Part shown: positions 1 through 5,275 of the stretch, piece by piece | Position numbering within the stretch: the stretch's first letter is position 1 | How the letters are laid out: the number at the start of each line of letters is the position of its first letter | Assembly: GCA_030695265.1 (NCBI GenBank) | Contig: JAUYTA010000268.1 | Location: forward strand, 1-5,275 | DNA: 5,275 nt | Reading direction: 5' to 3' | From: Bacteroidota bacterium | GTDB taxonomy: Bacteria; Bacteroidota; Bacteroidia; Bacteroidales; Prolixibacteraceae | The notes under the pieces: generated by a model | Told to the model about the DNA's origin: nothing | Database searches by the model: none | What the model saw: the letters and a program-made list of their open reading frames with translations, nothing else | Program-made: the position numbers and the translations under genes

Positions 1-264
1 CAGGTTTGGATCGGTGCAAAAGAGTGTATCCTGATTTTTTTCCCCGCAAACCAGTTTTACATGGGTTACTATTTCTGATTCCGTTTCGCACAGAATGACT
101 TTTCCGCCAATGAGTTCCAGATTTGTTTTAAATTCCTGAACAAGCGATTCTTTGAGGGTATGGTAAACAGGAGAGGTGAAATCGGGGATATTCTCCCCAA
201 TTTCACCTCTTTTTTCCTGTGCGGCCTTTAGTTTGGCCAGAATATTATTTCTTGCTGATTCCAT
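1..264 (-). CDS. LUD-domain (LutC/YkgG-like) protein, N-terminal 88 residues, cut by window edge
   Basis: The minus strand is open from an ATG at 264-262 to base 1, giving 88 codons without a stop; the rest lies outside the window. It begins MESARNNILAKLKAAQ, then has a segment containing NIPDFTSPVYH at about residues 26-36, followed by a predicted helix and the strand-like stretch GGKVILCETESEIV. This pattern resembles the N-terminal part of LUD-domain proteins (LutC/YkgG family), which are known from lactate-utilisation complexes. Bacteroidota also carry stand-alone copies whose function is unknown, and nothing here argues for lactate metabolism: no lutA or lutB gene is adjacent within the window. 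The ATG directly follows the ftsH stop codon (TAA then ATG, 0 nt between), so translation is probably coupled to ftsH and the gene belongs to the rsfS-ftsH operon. A strong hairpin lies in its 5' coding part (172-210). The family call rests on remembered resemblance of a fragment, so it is moderately sure; that it is a real gene is more certain. Confidence 0.75.
   Translation of the reverse strand, partial: MESARNNILAKLKAAQEKRGEIGENIPDFTSPVYHTLKESLVQEFKTNLELIGGKVILCETESEIVTHVKLVCGEKNQDTLFCTDPNL
172..215 (+). terminator. Intrinsic-terminator-like hairpin, antisense within the LUD gene
   Basis: Bases 172-182 (AGAGGTGAAAT) pair perfectly with 200-210. After one C/A mismatch (183/199), GGGGA at 184-188 pairs with TCCCC at 194-198 around the 5-nt loop TATTC. 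That makes 16 pairs in 17 positions. On the plus strand the stem runs directly into six T (210-215), the shape of a Rho-independent terminator. On the minus (sense) strand the stem is preceded by A residues and has no following U tract, so it should not terminate the LUD mRNA. It lies entirely inside coding sequence, at about nt 55-93 of that mRNA. The structure is directly visible; that it terminates antisense transcription is inference. Confidence 0.5.
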
Positions 265-2292
265 TTAATAGGGTACAGATCCAACGTTTACTTCAGGTTT
301 CCCCGGTAATTCTGCGGGTTGCTCTTTTTTAGATTCACTCACCATCAAAGGTTTTTCCCATTGGCGATGACCAAAAATATGCTCAAGGTCTTCACTGAAA
401 ATGACTTCTTTGTCAAGTAACAGTTCTGCAAGTTTCTGATGACCATCCTTGTGTTTGTTCAGTACTTCCAGCGCTCTCACATATTGCGTTTCAATCAGTT
501 GTTTCGATTCTGCATCAATCAGTTCGGCAGTTTTTTCGCTGTAAGGTTTGCTGAACCCAAATTCGTTCTGACCGGTTGAATCGTAATAACTAACATTGCC
601 AACTTTATCGCTCATACCAAAAATACTGACCATTGCATAAGCTTGTTTAGTCACTTTTTCGAGGTCGTTTTGAGCTCCTGAAGAGATGCTTCTGAAAGAA
701 ATTTGTTCCGCAGCCCGTCCTCCGAGCGCTGAGCACATTTCGTCGAGCAGTTGTTCTTTGGTGGTGATCGAACGTTCTTCAGGAAGATACCATGCCGCGC
801 CAAGGGCTTTTCCGCGGGGTACAATGGTTACTTTTACCAAAGGATGGGCATGTTCGAGCAACCAGCTGATGGTGGCATGACCGGCTTCATGGTAAGCGAT
901 TCTGCGCTTTTCATCCACCGAAATGATTTTATTTTTCTTTTCAAGTCCACCGATGATGCGGTCAACTGCATCAAGGAAGTCTTGTTTTTCGACGATATCT
1001 TTGTTTTTACGGGCAGCAATCAGCGCCGATTCGTTGCAAACATTGGCAATGTCGGCTCCTGAAAAGCCGGGAGTCTGTCTGGCCAGGAATGATGCCTGAA
1101 CTTCAGGAGATAGTTTAATGGGTTTTAAATGAACCATGAATATTTCCTGACGTTCGTTGAGGTCGGGAAGTTCAACATGAATCTGCCGGTCGAAACGACC
1201 TGCGCGCATCAAAGCCCTGTCGAGAATGTCGGCACGGTTGGTGGCAGCCAGTATTATTACTCCTGAATTGGTGTCAAAACCATCCATTTCGGTCAACAAC
1301 TGGTTCAAGGTATTTTCGCGTTCGTCGTTCGAACCCATGTTTGGGTTTTTGCCACGGGCACGTCCAATCGCGTCAATTTCGTCGATAAAAACAATACACG
1401 GAGCTTTTTCTTTTGCTTGCTTAAATAAATCGCGAACACGTGAAGCGCCTACTCCGACAAACATTTCAACAAAATCGGAACCCGACATGGAGAAAAACGG
1501 AACGTTTGCTTCGCCGGCTACTGCTTTTGCAAGCAAAGTTTTTCCGGTTCCCGGAGGGCCAACCAAAAGAGCGCCTTTCGGAATTTTACCTCCCAGTTTG
1601 GTGAATTTTTCGGGGCTTTTCAAAAAATCAACAATTTCTTCCACTTCCTGTTTGGCTTCGGCCAGGCCTGCCACATCCTTGAAATTGGTTGAAACCCTTG
1701 AATCCTTGTCAAATACTTTCGCCTGCGATTTCCCGACATTGAAAATATTTCCTGCACCGCCACCACCGGCCCCTTTGCTCATTCGTTTGAAAATAAACCA
1801 CCAGATAAGGATGATAATTGCAAATGGTAATATCCAGTTGAGCAGTTCGCCCAAATAGTTGTGAACAGTTTTGTACTCAACACTAATTTTGTTGTCAGGT
1901 GATAAACTTTCCTGTGCTTCCTGCAAGCTGGCTTCAAATGTTTCTACCGAACCAATCGTGAAAAAGAAATGAGGTCCGATTTTAGCAGGTGCGGTAAAAC
2001 CGTTTTTTAGCTTTTCAGTATATTTATCGTAACTGGTTTCTTTCAGGTAAATTTGCGCTTCTTCCCGGTTTATAACGATTATTTTTTTGATGTCGTTACT
2101 TTGAAGCATGGTGTTTTTTACTTCCATCCAATTGGTTTCAACCGGTCCTGCTCCCAGGGTAAACCATTGAATAGCCAGAAAAGCAATGATGATCACTCCG
2201 TAAATCCAGTATGGATTCACCTTCGGAACGTTGTTCATTGGCTTGGTGTTGCCCAAATTGGGCTTAATTTTATTGATTTTCTTATCTGCCAT
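265..2292 (-). CDS. ftsH: ATP-dependent zinc metalloprotease FtsH
   Basis: FtsH is a hexameric, membrane-anchored AAA+ protease that extracts and degrades misfolded membrane proteins and short-lived regulators. The 675-residue product is complete and of normal family length. In order it has a short Lys/Asn-rich cytoplasmic start, membrane segment 1 (about 29-44), an extracytoplasmic domain (about 45-150), membrane segment 2 (about 151-168), a Gly-rich linker (174-181) and the AAA+ domain. Visible motifs are Walker A GPPGTGKT (245-252), the pore loop MFVG (277-280), Walker B IVFIDEID (300-307) and arginine fingers in RAGRFDRQ (363-370). The protease domain has the zinc site HEAGH (468-472) and the probable third zinc ligand D543 in SSGAQNDL. 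The last 30 or so residues are polar and probably disordered, which is common in FtsH. It starts 2 nt after the rsfS stop codon behind an A-rich leader with no Shine-Dalgarno sequence, and its TAA stop abuts the LUD start. All catalytic residues are present. Identification is very secure. Confidence 0.98.
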   Translation of the reverse strand: MADKKINKIKPNLGNTKPMNNVPKVNPYWIYGVIIIAFLAIQWFTLGAGPVETNWMEVKNTMLQSNDIKKIIVINREEAQIYLKETSYDKYTEKLKNGFTAPAKIGPHFFFTIGSVETFEASLQEAQESLSPDNKISVEYKTVHNYLGELLNWILPFAIIILIWWFIFKRMSKGAGGGGAGNIFNVGKSQAKVFDKDSRVSTNFKDVAGLAEAKQEVEEIVDFLKSPEKFTKLGGKIPKGALLVGPPGTGKTLLAKAVAGEANVPFFSMSGSDFVEMFVGVGASRVRDLFKQAKEKAPCIVFIDEIDAIGRARGKNPNMGSNDERENTLNQLLTEMDGFDTNSGVIILAATNRADILDRALMRAGRFDRQIHVELPDLNERQEIFMVHLKPIKLSPEVQASFLARQTPGFSGADIANVCNESALIAARKNKDIVEKQDFLDAVDRIIGGLEKKNKIISVDEKRRIAYHEAGHATISWLLEHAHPLVKVTIVPRGKALGAAWYLPEERSITTKEQLLDEMCSALGGRAAEQISFRSISSGAQNDLEKVTKQAYAMVSIFGMSDKVGNVSYYDSTGQNEFGFSKPYSEKTAELIDAESKQLIETQYVRALEVLNKHKDGHQKLAELLLDKEVIFSEDLEHIFGHRQWEKPLMVSESKKEQPAELPGKPEVNVGSVPY

Positions 2293-2294
2293 TT

Positions 2295-2678
2295 TTATTT
2301 TTTATTATCTTCTTTTATATATTCAACATGTGCATCTGCCCACAGGTTTTCAAGATCGTATAACCTCCTTGCTTCTTTCTGAAAAACATGAACCATGATG
2401 TCGGCATAATCGAGCAATACCCAGATTGAATTCTGGTATCCGTCTTTGTGCCAGGCTTTTTCTTTGATTAATTCTTCAACAGTGTCTTCAACCGAATGAG
2501 CAATTGCATCAACTTGTGTATTTGAGTTCCCATGACAAATGATAAAATATTTGCATTCGGTATGATTAATTTTAGTCAGATCAATTTTAACCAGCTCTAT
2601 TCCTTTTTTCCTTTGAATTCCTTCAACAATGGCTTCGATCAATTGTTCAGTTTCAGCTTCTGCAATGCTTTTATTCAT
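2295..2678 (-). CDS. rsfS: Ribosomal silencing factor RsfS
   Basis: RsfS (also RsfA, DUF143) binds ribosomal protein uL14 on the large subunit and blocks subunit joining, lowering translation during starvation. The 127-residue protein has the usual family length and the single alpha/beta domain: a helical start, YFIICHGNSNTQVDAIA (44-60), W86 followed by VLLDYAD (87-93), HVF (97-99) and the hallmark YDLENLWADA near residues 107-116. The start ATG at 2678-2676 is preceded by eight A and no Shine-Dalgarno sequence, as usual in Bacteroidota. It is the first gene of the minus-strand operon, and a good -7 promoter box lies about 18 nt upstream. The 2-nt gap to ftsH makes co-transcription nearly certain, so a ribosome-dormancy factor is expressed together with the main membrane protease. 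No missing residues or frameshifts were seen. Confidence 0.96.
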   Translation of the reverse strand: MNKSIAEAETEQLIEAIVEGIQRKKGIELVKIDLTKINHTECKYFIICHGNSNTQVDAIAHSVEDTVEELIKEKAWHKDGYQNSIWVLLDYADIMVHVFQKEARRLYDLENLWADAHVEYIKEDNKK

Positions 2679-2696
2679 TTTTTTTTATTAGAACTA

Positions 2697-2704
2697 CAAA
2701 GATA
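2697..2704 (-). promoter_or_regulatory. Bacteroidota-type -7 box for rsfS-ftsH-LUD operon
   Basis: On the minus strand these bases read TATCTTTG, a full match to the Bacteroidota primary sigma -7 consensus TAnnTTTG, and they end 18 nt before the rsfS start codon. No TTG is found at the expected -33 distance; the upstream 20 nt are almost only A and T. If used, the transcript would have a leader of only about 10-15 nt. Confidence 0.6.
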
Positions 2705-2780
2705 AATTTTTTACTTTATAATAAGTGATTAAACTTGTATGACGAATTTCTTTCGTAATTAAAACCTTAAAAGAAATATA

Positions 2781-3524
2781 ATGATAGGAAATACTATTAT
2801 TCGCATACCAAGCGCTGATTCTACCAACAACTATGCCAACGGCCAATTGCAGGCAAATACCTTACCTGAGGGTACTGTCTTTTTGGCATACGAACAAACT
2901 GCCGGTCGTGGGCAATTAAAAAACTTTTGGGAGAGCGAACCTGGTAAAAACCTGACTTTTTCAATCGTGGTTTTTCCCGATTTTCTGGATATACGCCGTC
3001 AGTTTATGCTTTCAAAAGTGGTCACCCTTGGAATTTATACTGCTCTTGGCAAATATGTTGACAGGCTCAGGATAAAATGGCCAAATGATATTTATGCCGG
3101 CAATCAGAAACTTGGTGGAATTTTGATTGAGAATTCGATCATGTACAGTTCGATTAAAAGTTCTGTGATCGGTATCGGAATCAATGTAAATCAAACTGAC
3201 TTTAAGAGCAATGCACCCAATCCGGTTTCTTTGAAAAACCTGACAAATCAGCAATTTGATGGCGAGGTGGTTTTATCTGAGATTTTATCCGGAATCGACC
3301 GGTATTATTCTCTGTTGCGCGATGGTGCAGAAGAACAGATTGACCGGGAATTTATTTCAGTATTGTACCGCCTGAATGAAAAGCATTGGTTCCGGTCTGA
3401 ACAGGAGGAGTTTGAAGGCGAAATCACTGGTGTCAATGAAATCGGACAGCTACTCATTAAAAAGCAGAACGGCGAAATACTGGATTTTCATTTCAAGGAG
3501 GTGGAATTTATGCAGAAGGATTGA
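2781..3524 (+). CDS. birA: Biotin--[acetyl-CoA-carboxylase] ligase, catalytic domain only
   Basis: This enzyme activates biotin with ATP to biotinyl-5'-AMP and transfers it to a lysine of biotin-carboxyl-carrier proteins. The 247-residue protein starts directly with the ligase domain: DSTN (13-16), the biotin-binding loop QTAGRGQ (39-45), SEPGKNLTFS (52-61), KWPND (99-103), the active-site lysine K110 in KLGGILIE, and GIGINVN (131-137). A small C-terminal beta domain follows (about 200-245). The N-terminal DNA-binding helix-turn-helix of bifunctional E. coli BirA is absent, so this should be a monofunctional ligase that does not repress biotin genes. The chosen ATG lies behind an A-rich leader and places the first strand (NTIIRIP) in the usual position. 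It is transcribed divergently from rsfS. The last codon and the TGA stop lie in the first unit of the GATTG repeat array, but the protein ends where related proteins are expected to end, so no truncation is inferred. Confidence 0.96.
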   Translation: MIGNTIIRIPSADSTNNYANGQLQANTLPEGTVFLAYEQTAGRGQLKNFWESEPGKNLTFSIVVFPDFLDIRRQFMLSKVVTLGIYTALGKYVDRLRIKWPNDIYAGNQKLGGILIENSIMYSSIKSSVIGIGINVNQTDFKSNAPNPVSLKNLTNQQFDGEVVLSEILSGIDRYYSLLRDGAEEQIDREFISVLYRLNEKHWFRSEQEEFEGEITGVNEIGQLLIKKQNGEILDFHFKEVEFMQKD

Positions 3525-3728
3525 AGGGATTGAAGGGATTGAAGGGATTGGAAAGATTGAAAAAGATTGAAAAAGATTGAAGGGATTGAAAAGATTGAAG
3601 GGATTGAAGGGATTGAAAGGATTGAAAGGATTGAAAGGATTGAAAGATTGAAAAAGATTGAAAAAGATTGAAAAAGATTGAAAGGATTGAAAGGATTGGA
3701 AAGATTGAAAAAGATTGAAGGATTGAAA
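3519..3728 (+). repeat. GATTG-headed short tandem array, 23 units of 8-10 bp
   Basis: Every unit begins with GATTG. Unit starts fall at 3519, 3528, 3537, 3546, 3555, 3565, 3575, 3584, 3593, 3602, 3611, 3620, 3629, 3638, 3646, 3656, 3666, 3676, 3685, 3694, 3703, 3713 and 3721. The main forms are GATTGAAGG, GATTGAAAG and GATTGAAAAA; GATTGGAAA occurs twice (3546 and 3694). Unit lengths are mostly 9 bp with some 10 and two 8. From 3514 to 3730 the plus strand has no C at all. Open frames inside the array give low-complexity peptides (repeats of EGI on plus, SIL/SIP on minus) and are not genes. The array fills most of the gap between the convergent birA and SRPBCC genes and includes the birA stop codon. 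Its function is unknown. Confidence 0.95.
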
Positions 3729-3768
3729 TTCACATTTTCACACCTTCACACCCTCACATTTTCTCACC
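3729..3768 (+). repeat. Five degenerate 8-bp TTCACAYY units abutting the GATTG array
   Basis: Five consecutive octamers are visible: TTCACATT (3729), TTCACACC (3737), TTCACACC (3745), CTCACATT (3753) and TTCTCACC (3761). The plus strand has no G from 3726 to 3768. The array starts immediately after the last GATTGAAA and ends inside the C-terminal codons of the SRPBCC gene, whose TGA stop (3766-3764, minus strand) lies in the last unit. Read on the minus strand, the common unit is GGTGTGAA, two substitutions from GGATTGAA, the main phase of the neighbouring array, so the two arrays may be related and inverted. Confidence 0.8.
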
Positions 3769-4213
3769 GGTACGGTAGTGCTGCCAGCATATCAGCCATT
3801 TGGTTGATACCTTCTTCCAGTTTCTTGTTAACCATCATCTTAATCATCATGCTCATGTCGGCATCCAAAGTCAGGCGAAGCTTGGTTTCATAAGCATCCA
3901 CCGGAAGTAACTGTATCCAAAAAACTATACCGACAGGAAGGCTTCCACTACTGCTGATTTTAATGGTTTTGGCCGGTTCGCGATCAATAATCCTGATTTC
4001 GGCCAAACCCATGCCACTGATTTGAAAGCGGCATGAATCAGCATCCGATTCGAAATTTGAAATCTTAATCTGTGGAATTTTCTCCGTCATTTTCTCCAGA
4101 AGACCTTCGTTTACAAATTTCGACAGGTTTTCGAAGTTTGAAAGGTAATTGTAGATTATTCCCTGATTGTTTCGGACGATTTTTATGTCGCTGACATATT
4201 TGGTAATACCCAT
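3764..4213 (-). CDS. SRPBCC/START-like ligand-binding family protein
   Basis: This is a 149-residue soluble protein without signal peptide or membrane segment. Its pattern fits the SRPBCC (START/Bet v 1-like) fold: an opening strand (KYVSDIKIVRNN), a helix with YNYLSNFENLSKFV (21-34) typical of the first helices, a run of amphipathic strands (about 48-118), and a long C-terminal helix rich in Met and Lys (about 118-145) that would close the hydrophobic cavity. Family members bind or transport hydrophobic ligands or act as cyclases, hydrolases or chaperone-like proteins; no ligand can be deduced here. It starts 15 nt after the pyrE stop, so it is very probably co-transcribed with pyrE, but no pyrimidine role is evident. 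The stop codon TGA lies in the last unit of the octamer repeat. No hairpin terminator follows. The fold assignment comes from pattern recognition rather than a catalytic motif. Confidence 0.82.
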   Translation of the reverse strand: MGITKYVSDIKIVRNNQGIIYNYLSNFENLSKFVNEGLLEKMTEKIPQIKISNFESDADSCRFQISGMGLAEIRIIDREPAKTIKISSSGSLPVGIVFWIQLLPVDAYETKLRLTLDADMSMMIKMMVNKKLEEGINQMADMLAALPYR

Positions 4214-4228
4214 ATTTTGAAATATTAT

Positions 4229-4864
4229 CTATTTGCCCCAGCTTTCAGGCTGTTCGCGCCATTTGTTGAGTTTTTCAACCTCTTCGGGTTTTACGTCACC
4301 CGACTCAATTGCCAGATCAATCAACACCTGGTAACGGCTAAGAGCAGTCAGTTCTAAACCTGCATCTTCAAAGTTTTTACGTGCCTGCGGAAAATTGTAA
4401 GTAAAAATAGCCAACATTCCCAAAACGTCGCCGCCAAAATTGGTGATGGCTTCGGCAGCTTTCAGGCTACTCAGTCCGGTTGAAATAAGGTCTTCAATAA
4501 TTACCACTTTCTGTCCGGCTTTCATGTCGCCTTCAATCAGGTTTTCCAGTCCGTGATCCTTTGGTTTTGCCCTCACATAAATAAATGGCAGTCCCAATTC
4601 CTGGGCAACCAGCATTCCGTGGGCAATTGCACCGGTAGCAACTCCGGCAATCACTTCGGCCTGCGGATATTTTTCACGGATAATTTTGCAGAATTGTGTG
4701 CAAATAAAAGTTCTTTCTTCAGGATAAGAAAGAATTTTACGGTTATCGCAGTAAATTGGGGCTTTCCAGCCTGAAGCCCATGTGAAGGGATTGTTTGGCT
4801 GTACTTTTATTGTGTTAATTTGAAGCAGTTTCTTTGTAACTTCGAGTTGAATTTGTTCTAACAT
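4229..4864 (-). CDS. pyrE: Orotate phosphoribosyltransferase
   Basis: PyrE joins orotate to PRPP to form orotidine 5'-monophosphate, the fifth step of de novo pyrimidine synthesis. The 211-residue protein is full length. It shows FTWASGWKAPIYCDNR (27-42), which holds the orotate/PRPP loop start, GVATGAIAHG (74-83), the flexible catalytic loop R98-x-K100-x-K102-D-H104-G, and the PRPP-binding motif VVIIEDLISTGLSS (120-133) with the acidic pair E124-D125. The C-terminal part (KPEEVEKLNKWREQPESWGK) is helical and ends normally. The start ATG has no Shine-Dalgarno sequence and lies 30 nt downstream of a consensus -7 box. With a predicted leader of about 25 nt there is no room for a PyrR- or UTP-type attenuator, so control by leader RNA looks unlikely. 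It heads a two-gene operon with the SRPBCC gene and is divergent from the Nudix gene. Confidence 0.97.
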   Translation of the reverse strand: MLEQIQLEVTKKLLQINTIKVQPNNPFTWASGWKAPIYCDNRKILSYPEERTFICTQFCKIIREKYPQAEVIAGVATGAIAHGMLVAQELGLPFIYVRAKPKDHGLENLIEGDMKAGQKVVIIEDLISTGLSSLKAAEAITNFGGDVLGMLAIFTYNFPQARKNFEDAGLELTALSRYQVLIDLAIESGDVKPEEVEKLNKWREQPESWGK

Positions 4865-4894
4865 GATAAATTGATTTTACTAAAATAATGATCG

Positions 4895-4902
4895 CAAATG
4901 TA
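4895..4902 (-). promoter_or_regulatory. Bacteroidota-type -7 box for pyrE, overlapping Nudix start codon
   Basis: The minus strand reads TACATTTG here, a full match to TAnnTTTG, ending 30 nt before the pyrE ATG. A -33 TTG at the standard distance is not evident; the nearest TTG upstream lies only 12 nt from the box. The box covers the whole ATG of the divergent Nudix gene (4898-4900), so polymerase bound for pyrE would sit on the Nudix start region. Confidence 0.6.
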
Positions 4903-5275
4903 CAAAGTTTTTTTCAATGACTCTACCTTTCAAATAGGTGTTGAAAGCAAAAAATCATCAAAAAATAACATAAGTCAAACTGTTGATTGTGAGAATCATA
5001 GGTTTGTCAGGGGCTTGATTACTGAAATTGAAAAGGGTAGCAAAGCCATTCATTTTCTACTTCAGAATAATAAAATGGAATTGCTCTGGGAGTGTTTCAA
5101 AAGGCAATTTGTTGAAATTCCGGCGGCTGGAGGACTTGTTAAAAGCAGTGGCCAGTCATTGTTATTTATCAAACGCCTGGGTGTTTGGGATTTGCCTAAA
5201 GGGAAAATTGACATGGATGAAACGCCTGAAATTGCAGCCATTCGCGAAGTAGAGGAGGAGTGTGGTGTGAAGGGG
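4898..5275 (+). CDS. Nudix hydrolase, N-terminal 126 residues, cut by window edge
   Basis: The plus strand is open from ATG 4898 to the last base, 126 codons, with the 3' end outside the window. Residues 102-124 match the Nudix box GX5EX7REUXEEXGU at every position: G102, E108, R116, E117, V118, E120, E121, G123, V124. The preceding WDLPKGK (97-103) is the usual lead-in. Nudix enzymes hydrolyse nucleoside diphosphates linked to another group, using metal bound by the REUXEE glutamates; the substrate cannot be told from this part. An N-terminal stretch of about 70 residues precedes the Nudix core (which begins near FVEIPAAGGLV, residues 71-81). The start MYKVFFND was chosen because it is the first ATG in the frame with a strand-like opening and clears the pyrE start by 33 nt; the next in-frame Met is far inside, at residue 60. 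Its promoter is not clear and would have to lie within or beside pyrE. Confidence 0.93.
   Translation, partial: MYKVFFNDSTFQIGVESKKSSKNNISQTVDCENHRFVRGLITEIEKGSKAIHFLLQNNKMELLWECFKRQFVEIPAAGGLVKSSGQSLLFIKRLGVWDLPKGKIDMDETPEIAAIREVEEECGVKG

Noticed and set aside
1188..1200. Perfect small hairpin GGTCG-AAA-CGACC in ftsH
   Set aside because: It falls on codons of the conserved arginine-finger motif GRFDR, is only 5 bp and has no T tract; coding coincidence.
1226..1858. 210-codon open frame on the plus strand within ftsH
   Set aside because: It lies fully antisense to the conserved AAA+ region of ftsH; the peptide has no family pattern and reflects the codon composition of the real gene.
2742..2756. 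Small inverted repeat ACGAA-TTTCT-TTCGT upstream of birA
   Set aside because: Only 5 bp arms in an AT-rich spacer; BirA here lacks a DNA-binding domain, so autoregulation through it is not expected.
2735..2764. birA promoter: TTG at 2735-2737 and TAATTAAA at 2757-2764, 19 nt apart
   Set aside because: The spacing is right but the -7 part matches only TAnnT of TAnnTTTG in an AT-rich region; too weak to list.
3519..3728. CRISPR array
   Set aside because: Units are 8-10 bp with no unique spacers, and no cas gene is present.
3488..3733. 81-codon minus-strand frame (repeats of SILSIPSIF) and a 64-codon plus frame across the repeat
   Set aside because: Both are translations of the GATTG array; low complexity, no start context, and unit lengths of 8-10 bp would shift the frame with every copy-number change.
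4815..4836. Nudix promoter candidates TTAATTTG (4815-4822) and TTTCTTTG (4829-4836) inside pyrE
   Set aside because: Each has one mismatch at an important position and no convincing -33 TTG at proper distance; AT-rich sequence yields such matches by chance.
5028..5252. 74-codon plus-strand frame at the right edge
   Set aside because: It overlaps the Nudix gene in another frame; the Nudix frame carries a complete Nudix box and is open to the window edge.

Overview
This window looks like a chromosomal housekeeping segment from a member of the phylum Bacteroidota (Bacteroidales/Marinilabiliales-like). Three things suggest this: the set and order of genes, the lack of Shine-Dalgarno sequences (start codons sit behind A-rich or AT-rich leaders), and two matches to the Bacteroidota -7 promoter consensus TAnnTTTG. 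The genus cannot be named from this sequence. No mobile element, tRNA, rRNA or CRISPR array is visible.

Layout. From the left edge to 2678 there is a tightly packed minus-strand operon, transcribed right to left: rsfS (ribosomal silencing factor), ftsH (membrane AAA+ zinc protease), then a LUD-domain gene cut by the window edge. The junctions are 2 nt and 0 nt. A 102-nt AT-rich divergent region (2679-2780) separates this operon from birA (biotin-protein ligase, catalytic domain only) on the plus strand. birA converges on a second minus-strand operon, pyrE (orotate phosphoribosyltransferase) followed by a small SRPBCC/START-like gene. The 239-nt convergent gap is filled almost entirely by two back-to-back simple-repeat arrays. 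At the right edge a Nudix-box gene starts divergently from pyrE, 33 nt away, and runs out of the window.

How the genes fit together. rsfS and ftsH cover ribosome dormancy and membrane protein quality control; the LUD gene is translationally adjacent to ftsH but its role is unknown. birA activates biotin-dependent carboxylases, pyrE makes OMP for pyrimidine synthesis, and the Nudix protein probably hydrolyses a nucleoside-diphosphate-linked substrate. The proteins themselves look intact and ordinary for their families.

The unusual content is non-coding. (1) Between birA and the SRPBCC gene there are 23 GATTG-headed units of 8-10 bp with no C for 217 nt, abutting five 8-bp TTCACAYY-like units with no G. 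Each array starts in the stop codon of the gene it follows, and read in the sense of that gene each is built from TGA-containing units. (2) Inside the LUD coding region a 16-bp hairpin with one mismatch is followed by six T on the plus strand, a textbook intrinsic-terminator shape antisense to the gene. (3) The best pyrE -7 box overlaps the Nudix start codon. No new protein system was found.
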